The position numbers and the translations under genes were made by a program. The notes under the pieces were generated by a model. That model ran no database searches. It was not told the origin of the DNA and saw only the letters and a program-made list of their open reading frames with translations. From contig NZ_CALNBI010000150.1 in assembly GCF_937874145.1 (NCBI RefSeq), positions 1 to 11,453 on the forward strand: DNA of 11,453 bases. The letters run 5' to 3'. Source of the DNA: an uncultured Chitinophaga sp. Its GTDB lineage: Bacteria > Bacteroidota > Bacteroidia > Chitinophagales > Chitinophagaceae. This document shows positions 1 through 8,603 of the stretch, one piece after another; within the stretch, counting starts at the first letter, position 1, and each line of letters begins with the position of its first letter.

Positions 1-1224
1 GTATACCGTAGCGTTGCCGGAACCCGGCGTACGCTCGCGCTTGATGTTGCCGCTCAGCCGAAGGAATGCCTTGATATGTTTGTGCAGGTTCATGTCCAGG
101 TTGGAACGGTAATTCACCCACACGTTATTGGCGTCGGATTTATACTTGTCGGTATCGATGTTCCACTGCCCGCCCTGGTGCATCACGTTCAGGTTGGAGA
201 AGAACTGCACCCGGTCGTTGCCGCCGGACAAGCTCACATTGACGCGTTCCATCTTCGCCTGGTCCCGCATGTACCGGTCGTACCAATTGTTCTCGGGATA
301 CAGGTTACGGTCAGATCCGGTCCGGAAACCTTCCACCTGCGCTTCGTTGAACGCAAAGAAATCGCCCCGACCGTCGTTCTTCGCCGCCTGGTTGCGCAGG
401 GTGGCGTATTCGTACGATCCGATGTAAACAGGCCGCGTGGTCACTTCCTGTACCGACTGATCCAGCCGTACATCCACCCGCAGCGGCCCTTTCGTTCCGC
501 GTTTCGTCGTTACCACAATAATGCCGTTAGCGCCCTGGATACCATACAATGCCTGCGCCGAAGCGTCTTTCAATACCGACACTGATTCAATCTCTGCCGG
601 CGTGATATATTCCAGGGTTTGCCCGCTGTTGTAGGATACCAGTGTGCCGTCCATGATCACCAGCGGTCCCTGCCTGCGGGCGGAGGACAATCCGCGGATG
701 AACATATCGGTACCGGCGCGCGATAATTCGGAGCTGGATTCATGGGTATACAATCCCGGCAGGCGGCCTGCGAAAGTCATTCCCAAATTGGCCACCGGCG
801 CACGCTCCAGCTCTGTCCCGGAAACGGTGGCCACTGCCCCGGTGAGGCCGCGGCGGTCGCGGGAGGTATAGCCCATGTACACGGGCTCGTCGAGCTGGTG
901 CACATCTCTTTTCAGTACGATTTGGATATCGGAACCGTTACCGGGCGCCAGGGTGTCGCGGAGGTAACCGCGCACCCAGGCCGTCAGCGACAGCTGGCTG
1001 GTGCTGAGCGGCAGGGTGAATTGACCGTTGGCGCCGGTGGCGGTGCCGTTCCGCCCGTCGAGCGTTTGAACGGAAACGCCCGCGAGCGGGCGGCCATGAA
1101 CGTCGGTAACACGGCCGTTGCGTACGCCCTCCTTCTCCTGCTGAGCGGCGGCGGGGAAGGCTGCGCAGGCAAGCAATGCCGCCAGCGCGAATGTATGTTG
1201 AAGTCTTTGTTGCATGTGATTCAT
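1..1224 (-). CDS. Second SusC/RagA-type TonB-dependent transporter, N-terminal 408 residues (runs off the left edge)
   Basis: Outer-membrane SusC-family transporter that would import glycan fragments with TonB/ExbBD energy. The 408 visible residues run from a Met at 1224 to the window edge with no stop. A second in-frame Met at 1215 is an alternative start. Residues 1-27 look like a Sec signal peptide ending AAFPAAA. A CarboxypepD_reg-like beta-sandwich follows (about 33-105: NGRVTDVHGRPLAGVSV), then the plug (about 125-245) with FIRGLSS, PLVIMDG and the family hallmark VLKDASAQALYGIQGANG near 218-234. The start of the barrel follows (NWYDRY, SLSGGNDRVQFFSNLN, MHQGG). The usual TonB-box region VVVVGYG is replaced by PVYMGYT, so this is a divergent subgroup. 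It lies 27 bp after the SusD stop and probably shares that operon. A partner SusD would be expected beyond the left edge. Family is certain; substrate is unknown. Confidence 0.93.
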   Translation of the reverse strand, partial: MNHMQQRLQHTFALAALLACAAFPAAAQQEKEGVRNGRVTDVHGRPLAGVSVQTLDGRNGTATGANGQFTLPLSTSQLSLTAWVRGYLRDTLAPGNGSDIQIVLKRDVHQLDEPVYMGYTSRDRRGLTGAVATVSGTELERAPVANLGMTFAGRLPGLYTHESSSELSRAGTDMFIRGLSSARRQGPLVIMDGTLVSYNSGQTLEYITPAEIESVSVLKDASAQALYGIQGANGIIVVTTKRGTKGPLRVDVRLDQSVQEVTTRPVYIGSYEYATLRNQAAKNDGRGDFFAFNEAQVEGFRTGSDRNLYPENNWYDRYMRDQAKMERVNVSLSGGNDRVQFFSNLNVMHQGGQWNIDTDKYKSDANNVWVNYRSNLDMNLHKHIKAFLRLSGNIKRERTPGSGNATVY

Positions 1225-1251
1225 ATTGCAGTCAGAAAAACGATCCCGTGC

Positions 1252-3147
1252 TTACCAGCCGGGGTTTTGCCAGTTTTGCCCGGTGATGGAGCGGAGGCGG
1301 TTGGCCTCATCCAGCGGCAGGGGGAAGTACAGGAACTTCGCCGTGTAATTCTTGCGTTCCACTTCCCTGACAGGACGGCGTTTGTAGGTATAGCTGCCGT
1401 CTGCGTTGCGGGTGATCTCCATGGCGGTAACCCATTTATCGGTCCTGGCCAGGTCGCCTCCCGGGGCCGTCCAGCGGCGCACGTCGAAATAACGGTTTTC
1501 TTCCAGCGCCATCTCTACCCTCCGCTCGTTACGGATGCGGGTGATGAGCTGTGCTTTGTTGAGGCCAGCGGGGAGATCGGGCATGCCGGCGCGGGCGCGG
1601 ATCTCGTTGGCTGCGGCCCTTGCTTCATCCAGCTTGCCGGCTTCAGCGGCGGCTTCCGCGAAGTTCAGGATCACTTCGCCCAGGCGGTACCATTTGTGCG
1701 GAGCGCCCGCCACGCCGTTATCGTCTCCCGAAGTCGGGTACAGGTATTTGCGTTCGTAATAACCGGTACGGGTGGCGCTTCTCCTGGCGGCATGGATGCC
1801 GGTGAAAGGCTCGCCTACATAGGTGGTGATGATGCGGGTACGGTTGCCGATGCCGGCGGGATAATTCTCCGGAGACTCGGATGTTTCCGCAAAACCCCAG
1901 CGCGCCTTCCGTTTGGAACCATTGTAGTAAATGGTGGCATAGAAACGGGGGTCGCGGTTGGCATACGGATTAGCCGGGTCGTACATCGTGTTGTCGGGAT
2001 TGTAATTGGGTTGCGTGTGCTTTTCGTCGAGGTAAGGATTGTCCTGCACGAGCACGGGCTTGCCGTCGGAAGTTTCGTAAGCGTCTACCAGTTCCTGCGT
2101 GGGGCAGGTGCCGGACTTGTAACCGTTTTGCGCGCCGACGCCGTCTACGTGGAAAATATTACCGGTATTGCTGCGGTGCTGATAGATGGTTTCCTTGTCG
2201 ATCGGGTTGTCCTGGAATTTCATCGCCTGCGTGAAGTATTCGTTGTACATGGCGGTGTGCGGGTTGAGGTTAGGCCCCAGGTGCGCGTCTGGCACGAGGT
2301 AGAGGTGCGGCAGGTTCACCTTGTTGTAGAGCTCATACCCGTTGGCGCGCAGGCTGGCCAGGGCTTGCTTGTTGATGTTGTAGGCTTCTTCCCAGTGGTT
2401 TTGCCCGAGGTTGTAGAGCGGGCTGGCGGCGAAGAGGATCATGCGGCTTTTGATGGCGGTGGCCAGCGCTTTGGTGAACCGGCCGCTTTCGGCGTCTACC
2501 GTAATCCGCCAGGGAATTTCCGGCGTGGCCAGCGCGGCATCGCAATCTTCGATGATGAATTTCGCCACTTCGTAATAGGTCGCTTTCTTCAGGTTGGAGA
2601 AATCGTCCGTGAATTTGTGCGGTACTTTTTCGATGGGGATGGCAGGGCCATACCACAGCAGCAGCTCCGTATAATAAAACGCGCGGAGCAGGTGCGCCTC
2701 GCCTTTCCATCGGCTGCGGTGCGCGGGATCGTTCACCGTGGCCGTATCAATCCGGCTGAGGAACAGGTTGATGTTGCCGATGGAGTTCCAGTAACGGTTC
2801 CAGTAGTTGCCGTTGCCCTGGTCGATAGTGGCGGGATTGTCGAGCGGATGCGCACCCGGTGCGGCATCGCCGTTGTACATCCTCCCGGAAATCAGGGTGG
2901 GCTCTGCTTCCGCGTCGGTATCCCAGGAATCATCGGTCAGGTTTACCGGCCCGCGGGAAGTAAAGAAATATCCCAATCCCTTGCTCGGTACGTTGGCGTA
3001 GCAGGAATTGAGGAATGCCGCTACTTTATTGTTGTCGGTGAATATCTCGTCCATATTGAGCTTCCCGTCCGGCGCCATATCCAGCGCCTTGTTACAGGAT
3101 ACGGCCGCTACGGCGCATATCAGCAGAAAGGCATATATCGATTTCAT
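1252..3147 (-). CDS. SusD/RagB-family glycan-binding outer-membrane lipoprotein
   Basis: Surface lipoprotein of 631 aa that would cap the SusC barrel and bind glycan. Residues 1-17 are a lipoprotein signal (MKSIYAFLLICAVAAVS) with the acylated Cys at 18. The N-terminal half has SusD helical features (YWNRYWNSIGNINLFL, then GEAHLLRAFYYTELLLWYG). The C-terminal part carries the RagB/SusD signatures WYRLGEVILNFAEAAAEAGK (about 484-503) and RIRNERRVEMALEENRYFDV followed by RRW (about 536-558). It ends GQNWQNPGW, the typical SusD end. Length is at the upper end of the usual 500-650 aa. The gene starts 19 bp after the upstream susC-like stop, the usual tight SusC-SusD coupling. No clear Shine-Dalgarno is seen, which is normal in this phylum. 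The ligand cannot be inferred. Confidence 0.97.
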   Translation of the reverse strand: MKSIYAFLLICAVAAVSCNKALDMAPDGKLNMDEIFTDNNKVAAFLNSCYANVPSKGLGYFFTSRGPVNLTDDSWDTDAEAEPTLISGRMYNGDAAPGAHPLDNPATIDQGNGNYWNRYWNSIGNINLFLSRIDTATVNDPAHRSRWKGEAHLLRAFYYTELLLWYGPAIPIEKVPHKFTDDFSNLKKATYYEVAKFIIEDCDAALATPEIPWRITVDAESGRFTKALATAIKSRMILFAASPLYNLGQNHWEEAYNINKQALASLRANGYELYNKVNLPHLYLVPDAHLGPNLNPHTAMYNEYFTQAMKFQDNPIDKETIYQHRSNTGNIFHVDGVGAQNGYKSGTCPTQELVDAYETSDGKPVLVQDNPYLDEKHTQPNYNPDNTMYDPANPYANRDPRFYATIYYNGSKRKARWGFAETSESPENYPAGIGNRTRIITTYVGEPFTGIHAARRSATRTGYYERKYLYPTSGDDNGVAGAPHKWYRLGEVILNFAEAAAEAGKLDEARAAANEIRARAGMPDLPAGLNKAQLITRIRNERRVEMALEENRYFDVRRWTAPGGDLARTDKWVTAMEITRNADGSYTYKRRPVREVERKNYTAKFLYFPLPLDEANRLRSITGQNWQNPGW

Positions 3148-3166
3148 GTTAGACTAGTTTGAATGA

Positions 3167-6100
3167 TCAGAATGAGGTGTTGAAACCGACGCTGAACGTC
3201 CGCGTGATCGGGTACCCGATGGCACCGTTCCCTTCCGGGTCCAGGTGCGTCATCACGAAGTTTTTAGACCAGGTGATGAGGTTCTGCCCGCCAACATGCA
3301 CCCGCGCCGTGCGCAGCCCGATGGGATTGATCCACGATTTCGGCAGGTTGACCGCTACTTCCGCATTCCGCAGGCGGGTGAAGGCCCTGTCGGTTATGAA
3401 GAAATCGTTGGCGGTGAAATTGGTGTTGGATTTGGTGCTGAGCGCGGGATAAGTGATCTTCTCCCCCGCTGCGTAGCGCTCCGGCGTCCAGGCGTTGCGG
3501 TGCATATCGAAATAGGTGCCCTGCTTGATGATCTCATACACCCCGTTGTCGGAATAGCGCCCGGTGTACTTCCCTACACCCTGGAAAAACAGCGTCACAT
3601 CTATCATCTTCCAGGTGGCGGAGAAGGTAGCGCCCCAGGTGAAGCCGGGAATGTGCGTATTGCGCAGCGGCTGCATGTCTTTGTCGTTCACCACGCCGTC
3701 GCCGTTCAGGTCTTTGTAGATGAAATCCCCTACGCGCGGGCTCCCGAAGCCGTACGTCGTTTTCGCGAGATAAGCGTCCAGCTCCTCCTGCGAATTGAAG
3801 TAGCCGTTGCCGTTGCTGCGGTCGATCTGGTAACCCCAATACTGGCCCAGCCTGTAACCCGTGCGGCGCAGGCGGTAAGCGTACGATTCGTCGTTGATCG
3901 CCTCGTCGATAAAGCGCACTTCATTCCGGTTGGTGCCGTAGTTGCCGCGGAACTGCACGAACCAGTCGCGGTTCAGCTGGCGGTGATATTCCAGTTCTAT
4001 TTCCATGCCCTTATTGAAAATCTCACCCATATTCACTTTGGGAATATTGCCCAGCGGTACGCCCTGAATTGCGGGAATAGTACCGCGGGTGATGAGGATC
4101 CTGCTGCGGTCTTCGGTATAATAATCGAAGGTGATGGACAGATCGCGGAAAAGCTGGAGATCGATGCCGATGTTGCGCTTCAGCGCCTCTTCCCAGGTAA
4201 TGTCCGGGTTGCCGAGGAGGCCCTGGTTCACACCCTGGCCGAGGCCCAAACTGCCCAGCGGCCCGCCGCCCATGGTGATATTGCTCTGGTACAGGAAACG
4301 GGCGGCGCCCATCTTGTCGTTCCCTACCTTGCCATAAGAACCGCGCAGCTTCAGCGAGGTAATGATATTGTTGCCTTTCAGGAAAGCCTCATTGCTCACC
4401 ACCCAGCCTACCGAAGCCGCCGGGAAGAAGCCGTAGCGCTTGTTGGGCGCGAACTGCTCCGAACCGTTATACCCCGCATTCACTTCCGCGAGGTAACGGT
4501 TATCGTAACCGTAGGTAGCCCTTCCGGAAACACCAATCACGTTGAAAGGAATTTCCCCGCCGGTAGACTCCCAGTAATCACGCTGCGCCAGCACCATGGC
4601 CGATACATCGTGCTTGCGGGCAAACTGCCGGGCATAGTTGATGCGCCCCTGCATGTTGATATTGTAACGCGAATCCGCGCCCTTGGCAAGCCCCAGCCGG
4701 TTCTGGCCCGTGCGCTTGATGGAATACACCAGCTCGTCGGTGGCGTAGTTCACCTGCGCCAGGTACAGCGGCTCCAGCTTGCTGCCCTGCATGGCGGTAG
4801 TGCCGCGCGAGTCGAACGAGATCATGCCGCGCATGCTCAGCCCCGGCGTGATCAGCTTGCCCAGATCCCAATCCAGCCCCAGCGAGCTGTTGAGGTTCGA
4901 GCGCACTTCATGCCGGTAACCCTGGCGGTTCATCACTTCGAAGGCCGACCGGTCGAGGTACCCCGGATCGATGATCGCGCCTTCCGGCACACCAAAGCCC
5001 GGCAAAGCCGTAGGCCCCGGCGTGATCGGCAGGATCGTCTGTGCCTGGTAAATCAGGTCGGAGATCATCCAGTCGGTGCTGCTGTTCGGGTATACGTTGG
5101 CCGAAGGCATATTCACCCTTTCGATGTAGCTGCCGATATTCAGAAAGCTCTTCAGCGAATTGGAAATCTTGTAATCGAGGTTGGAACGGAAACTCCAGCG
5201 GTCCATCTTCGCCGATGGGTCGTAACCCAGCTTCGATTTCGGCTCCACATTGAGGTTACCGCCCTGGTGGAGGTAGTTGGCGTTGGCGAAATAGCTCACC
5301 TTCTCCGTACCGCCGCGTATCCCCATGTTCACCCGTGTCTGCGGGGCAAAACGTTTGATCAGCTCGCGGTAATAGTCATGGTCGGGATACATGTACCGGC
5401 GCACCCTGGCTTTGGCCTCGAAATCCGGATCGTTGGGATCCAGCCCGATAAGCGGATCCTTGTATTTGGCGATCACATCTTCCGGAAATGGCGCCTCGGT
5501 GATCCCGTCGTTTTTGGACGCTTCATTGCGCAGGCGCATGTAATCCACCGAATGCAGCCGTGCAGGCTCATGCGTGAAAGATGCCCAGCTCTGGTCCACG
5601 CTCAGGCTCAGCTCCGCTTTACCGGGCTGCCCGCGCTTGGTGGTGATGAGGATCACCCCGTTGGCGCCACGCACACCATAAGCCGCCGTGGCGGATGCGT
5701 CTTTCAACACCGTAATGGTTGCCACCTCGTTCGGGTCGATGGTACGGATGTTGTCGCGCGGAACGTCGTCGATCAGGATCAGCGGGCTTGCGCCATTGGT
5801 CGTGGCCACGCCGCGGAGATACAACGTGGCATCGTCGCGGCCGGGCTGGCCGCCGGCAGACTGGATGGATGTGAGGCCGGGAAGCTTGCCCGCCAGCGCT
5901 ACGGCAAGGTTGGCGGAAGTCGTCATCCGGATGTCTTCGGAGCTGATAGAGGATACCGCTCCCGTCACCGAAAGCTTCTTTTGCTGCCCGTACCCTACCA
6001 CCACCACCTCGTTGAGGTTTTCGTTGGTGGCCGGGAGCCTGACCATCAGCTGCTCCCTTCCGCCTACCGCCACCTGCCTGGACTGGTAGCCCAGAAAGCC

Positions 6101-6340
6101 GAAAACGAGCACGGCGTTGGAAGGAACACTGAGGCTGAAGCGCCCCAGCGCATCGGTTTGCCCGCCGATGCTGGCGCCCGCCACCCGCACCGTCACCCCC
6201 GGCAGCGGCGTAGCGCTGGCGGAATCTGTGACCGTGCCCGTAACGGTTATTTTGTTTTGCGACCGGGCCGGCAAGGCAAAAAGCATCACCGCCAGGAACA
6301 TATAGCATGTTGCCCGGAATCGAGTATACAGTTTCATCAT
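3167..6340 (-). CDS. SusC/RagA-type TonB-dependent outer-membrane transporter
   Basis: Complete SusC-family TonB-linked transporter, 1057 aa from the Met at 6340 (the next codon is also Met). That start gives a clean signal peptide, MMKLYTRFRATCYMFLAVML followed by FALPARSQ. The longer frame opening at 6439 would overlap the previous gene and bury this signal. Domains in order are a CarboxypepD_reg-like domain (about 30-105, VTGTVTDSASATPLPGVTV), the TonB-box region EVVVVGYG (111-118), the plug (about 125-240, with LYLRGV, PLILIDDVP and VLKDASATAAYGVRGANG), and a 22-strand-type beta-barrel to the end. The chain ends VGFNTSF, with the terminal Phe expected for BAM-dependent insertion. An EF-hand-like loop (DLNGDGVVNDKD), common in SusC barrels, lies in the late barrel. 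It follows the glycosidase-like gene by 55 bp and precedes its SusD partner by 19 bp. The transported glycan is unknown. Confidence 0.97.
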   Translation of the reverse strand: MMKLYTRFRATCYMFLAVMLFALPARSQNKITVTGTVTDSASATPLPGVTVRVAGASIGGQTDALGRFSLSVPSNAVLVFGFLGYQSRQVAVGGREQLMVRLPATNENLNEVVVVGYGQQKKLSVTGAVSSISSEDIRMTTSANLAVALAGKLPGLTSIQSAGGQPGRDDATLYLRGVATTNGASPLILIDDVPRDNIRTIDPNEVATITVLKDASATAAYGVRGANGVILITTKRGQPGKAELSLSVDQSWASFTHEPARLHSVDYMRLRNEASKNDGITEAPFPEDVIAKYKDPLIGLDPNDPDFEAKARVRRYMYPDHDYYRELIKRFAPQTRVNMGIRGGTEKVSYFANANYLHQGGNLNVEPKSKLGYDPSAKMDRWSFRSNLDYKISNSLKSFLNIGSYIERVNMPSANVYPNSSTDWMISDLIYQAQTILPITPGPTALPGFGVPEGAIIDPGYLDRSAFEVMNRQGYRHEVRSNLNSSLGLDWDLGKLITPGLSMRGMISFDSRGTTAMQGSKLEPLYLAQVNYATDELVYSIKRTGQNRLGLAKGADSRYNINMQGRINYARQFARKHDVSAMVLAQRDYWESTGGEIPFNVIGVSGRATYGYDNRYLAEVNAGYNGSEQFAPNKRYGFFPAASVGWVVSNEAFLKGNNIITSLKLRGSYGKVGNDKMGAARFLYQSNITMGGGPLGSLGLGQGVNQGLLGNPDITWEEALKRNIGIDLQLFRDLSITFDYYTEDRSRILITRGTIPAIQGVPLGNIPKVNMGEIFNKGMEIELEYHRQLNRDWFVQFRGNYGTNRNEVRFIDEAINDESYAYRLRRTGYRLGQYWGYQIDRSNGNGYFNSQEELDAYLAKTTYGFGSPRVGDFIYKDLNGDGVVNDKDMQPLRNTHIPGFTWGATFSATWKMIDVTLFFQGVGKYTGRYSDNGVYEIIKQGTYFDMHRNAWTPERYAAGEKITYPALSTKSNTNFTANDFFITDRAFTRLRNAEVAVNLPKSWINPIGLRTARVHVGGQNLITWSKNFVMTHLDPEGNGAIGYPITRTFSVGFNTSF

Positions 6341-6395
6341 GACGTGGATAATTTTTCTTTTACATGTTGTGGATTTGTTGACGATATACCTGGGA

Positions 6396-8159
6396 TTATT
6401 CAGAGAAAGCGTAATTAAACCTGCCGGCAGGCGCAACATCCCCGTTCACGAGAAAGTCCATGATGTTGCCTTGCTCCTGCATATTATCCGACCATTTGAA
6501 TTGAAAGCGGAGCGGCCCCTGGCCGAAGTATTTCCGGGGTATGCGCACTTCCATCCGGTTCCCCTCATACCGGTACTCCACCTCCGCCAGTTTGTTCCAT
6601 TCCCATCCGGAAGCGCTTTGTTCGAGGATGGCCTTCTTTCCCGGCGGCTGCCGGTTCACGGCGAGGTCGTAACCCTCCCAGCCGGTTTTGGCGTTGCCGT
6701 CGGTATCGATGAACAGGCGCATCCAGGCGGGATCGGTATGCGGGGTGAGCGGCGCGGAAGTTTCGATGTAGAAATACACATGCTGCGCGTCGCGGGCCAC
6801 ACGGGCGGCCGTCAGGTCGTTGCGGCCGGTGGTGTTGGTGTAATGCGTGCCTTTGAAACCGTCATGGTCGCGGTGGCCGGTATTGCCTTTATGCGCGCGG
6901 TACACGGGTGTTACCCGGCCCCAGTCGGAGAAGCGGCCGTCGATTTTGATGGTTTGGGGGGAAGAGGGTTTTTCTTCCGCCGGCATGCCTTTGAACTTCC
7001 GGATGTTTGCTACCAGCTGGTAGTAGTAATTGTCGCCATGCCCGCCTTTCATGGGCTCGATGTCACGGCTGTGCTCGGTATCGAACTGGTCGGGGAAGGC
7101 GTTGGGTTGTTTCATCCATACGTCGTACCGCCCCGCGATCCATTCATTCCAACCGGTCACGAACGCCAGCTCGATGTTCTGCCCCAGGGCGCGGTCCCAC
7201 TGTTCCTGGAAGTTCAGTCCATACTGGTGCGCATCCGGCCGGGGATCGTGGCCGTTCTTATCGGTATAGCTGCGGCCGAAGGCGCCGGGCATGTTCATGG
7301 CGCTGAGGCCGTTGTGTTTCGTCCAGTTCTGGGAAACGCCGACGGTCATCTGCTCGAAGCTGCCGTCTGCATTTTGCACGAACCCGTGCTGCGGGAAGAT
7401 CTCCAGCCAGCCCCAGTGGTCCTTGCGCTGGGGGCCTTTGTCATACACCGGCTGCCCGGGGCGGAAGGTGAAGAAATTCCGGATCTCGGGGTCTTCGATA
7501 TTGTCGGGGTATGCCATCACGAGGGGCTTCCCTTTCCATTGGAACCAGAGGTCTTTGTACAGGCCCGGTTTATAAAGGTCGTTGTAAATCTGGTTGATGG
7601 CGCTGAGCGTGGCCTTGCTGGGGCCGAAGCCGAGCATGAAGGCGATCTGCGGCGTGCGGATGCCGTCGCGCCGCGCTTCGGTGAATACCTCGCAAAGCGC
7701 CATGTAGGCAGGCTTCCAGACGAGGTCGCCGTTGGTGGCGTCGAACATGATCATATCCACCCCGGCGTCTGCCAGCATCTCCGCGTGCTTGCGGATCACC
7801 CATTTATCAGAATTGGTATAGAACCCGAATAATGGCTCGTTCCAGAAGTTCATGATATTGGCCGGCCATCGCGGGTCTTTGTAATCCTTAATGGCATCGG
7901 GATATTTTTGCAGGAACGCGGTGGTGTTGTTCGGGGAAAGGTGCGCCTGGTGGTAATGCCAGGTCCAGTAGAAAATCCCGACGAACTTCCCCGCTTTCTC
8001 TGGCCCGGTTTCCGTGCTGACAGGGAGTTTCCGGCCGAGGGCGTCCGTTGCGGGCAGGTGGGCGGAATAGTTGCGCAGCGCTTCCTGCGCACGCAAGGGC
8101 TGCAGTAAGGACAATAGCAAACATAGACCGGCGGCCTGCCGGAGAGCGGATGTATACAT
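6396..8159 (-). CDS. Secreted GH71/GH99-like protein with C-terminal CBM9-like domain
   Basis: Predicted secreted glycoside-hydrolase-like protein of 587 aa. Residues 1-24 form a Sec signal peptide (MYTSALRQAAGLCLLLSLLQ then PLRA). The catalytic-type domain (about 57-392) resembles the GH71/GH99 (beta/alpha)8 group: VGIFYWTWHYHQAH (60-73), FWNEPLFGFY (105-114), AGVDMIMFDATNGD (132-145) and TGWNEWIAGR (335-344). The WNEW glutamate is E339. The position three residues later, where characterised GH99 enzymes carry a second glutamate, is A342. Residues about 403-587 look like a CBM9/DOMON-type beta-sandwich: IDGRFSDWGRV, ARDAQHVYFYIET, DPAWMRLFIDTDGNAKTGWE, then MEVRIPRKYFG. It is the first gene of the PUL and would process the glycan whose fragments SusC/SusD take up. 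Known GH71 and GH99 activities are alpha-1,3-glucanase and endo-alpha-mannosidase/mannanase; neither can be assigned here. Family placement is from motif memory, not a search. Confidence 0.8.
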   Translation of the reverse strand: MYTSALRQAAGLCLLLSLLQPLRAQEALRNYSAHLPATDALGRKLPVSTETGPEKAGKFVGIFYWTWHYHQAHLSPNNTTAFLQKYPDAIKDYKDPRWPANIMNFWNEPLFGFYTNSDKWVIRKHAEMLADAGVDMIMFDATNGDLVWKPAYMALCEVFTEARRDGIRTPQIAFMLGFGPSKATLSAINQIYNDLYKPGLYKDLWFQWKGKPLVMAYPDNIEDPEIRNFFTFRPGQPVYDKGPQRKDHWGWLEIFPQHGFVQNADGSFEQMTVGVSQNWTKHNGLSAMNMPGAFGRSYTDKNGHDPRPDAHQYGLNFQEQWDRALGQNIELAFVTGWNEWIAGRYDVWMKQPNAFPDQFDTEHSRDIEPMKGGHGDNYYYQLVANIRKFKGMPAEEKPSSPQTIKIDGRFSDWGRVTPVYRAHKGNTGHRDHDGFKGTHYTNTTGRNDLTAARVARDAQHVYFYIETSAPLTPHTDPAWMRLFIDTDGNAKTGWEGYDLAVNRQPPGKKAILEQSASGWEWNKLAEVEYRYEGNRMEVRIPRKYFGQGPLRFQFKWSDNMQEQGNIMDFLVNGDVAPAGRFNYAFSE

Positions 8160-8453
8160 ACTAAAAAAGAATAAGCAATAGTCGGTGTCGCCCCCTTAGC
8201 TAAAAATGGCGCACAGTTTTTCATACGTGGCAAATCTGTTCTCGGCTGCTACAATGGCGGCGACAGTATTTTGCGCGTGGTGATGTTCATGTCTGTCGTA
8301 AAGACCGGGATGCTGCCCTCCCTGTTTCTTACCGCTGTCAAACCATTACCAGCAGGGCCTTAGGGCATTTTGTCTTCCTTATCAAGTCCGCATCCGTCTA
8401 ACTGTTCTATCATTCAACGATTCAATAATACTCGAATAATTTCTCTCCCGCAA

Positions 8454-8489
8454 CCTGCACCATCCTGCCTCCCATCCTGCACTATCCTG
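8454..8489. repeat. 14-nt direct repeat with 22-bp spacing
   Basis: CCTGCACCATCCTG at 8454-8467 and CCTGCACTATCCTG at 8476-8489 match at 13 of 14 positions, with starts 22 bp apart, about two helical turns. A further ATCCTG lies between them at 8474-8479, overlapping the start of the second copy. More ATCCTG cores occur at 8602-8607 and, inverted, at 8525-8530. The spacing suits a protein that binds two direct half-sites on one DNA face. It sits about 300 bp upstream of the PUL's first gene. That it is an operator is inference; it could also be a short degenerate repeat without function. Confidence 0.4.
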
Positions 8490-8501
8490 TACCGCAACCC
8501 C

Positions 8502-8523
8502 AATCCGGCTATGGTAGCGGATT
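8502..8523. other. Hairpin-forming inverted repeat
   Basis: AATCC (8502-8506) and GGATT (8519-8523) flank an inner stem GCTA/TAGC around a TGG loop. The result is a nine-pair stem with a single bulged G at 8507. On the plus strand an eight-T run begins about 20 nt further on, too far for a standard terminator, and no plus-strand gene ends here. It may be a leader structure of the minus-strand PUL transcript or an operator, or it may be chance. Confidence 0.3.
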
Positions 8524-8603
8524 TCAGGATTCGTCTCCTTTGATTTTTTTTAGCAGATCGAAAATATTCTACAAAAAGTTGCGCATACATGCCAACCGCT
8601 TAT

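Noticed and set aside
742..3162. An 806-codon plus-strand open frame crossing the junction of SusD and the second SusC.
   Set aside because: It is antisense to two certain genes, runs through their boundary, and has the same shadow-like composition without recognisable motifs.
3245..6418. A 1057-codon open frame on the plus strand, antisense to almost the whole first SusC gene.
   Set aside because: Its product is dominated by V, A, G, R, H and P with no domain, signal or membrane pattern. Long antisense frames arise naturally opposite GC-rich codon use. The minus-strand SusC is unmistakable.
6341..6439. An upstream start that would extend the first SusC by 33 residues.
   Set aside because: It would overlap the end of the glycosidase-like gene by 44 bp and place a signal peptide internally. 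The Met at 6340 begins a proper signal peptide.
8231..8238. CAGATTTG on the minus strand as a -7 promoter box for the PUL.
   Set aside because: It misses the first T of TAnnTTTG and has no TTTG element at 19-21 bp upstream, so the PUL promoter remains unlocated.
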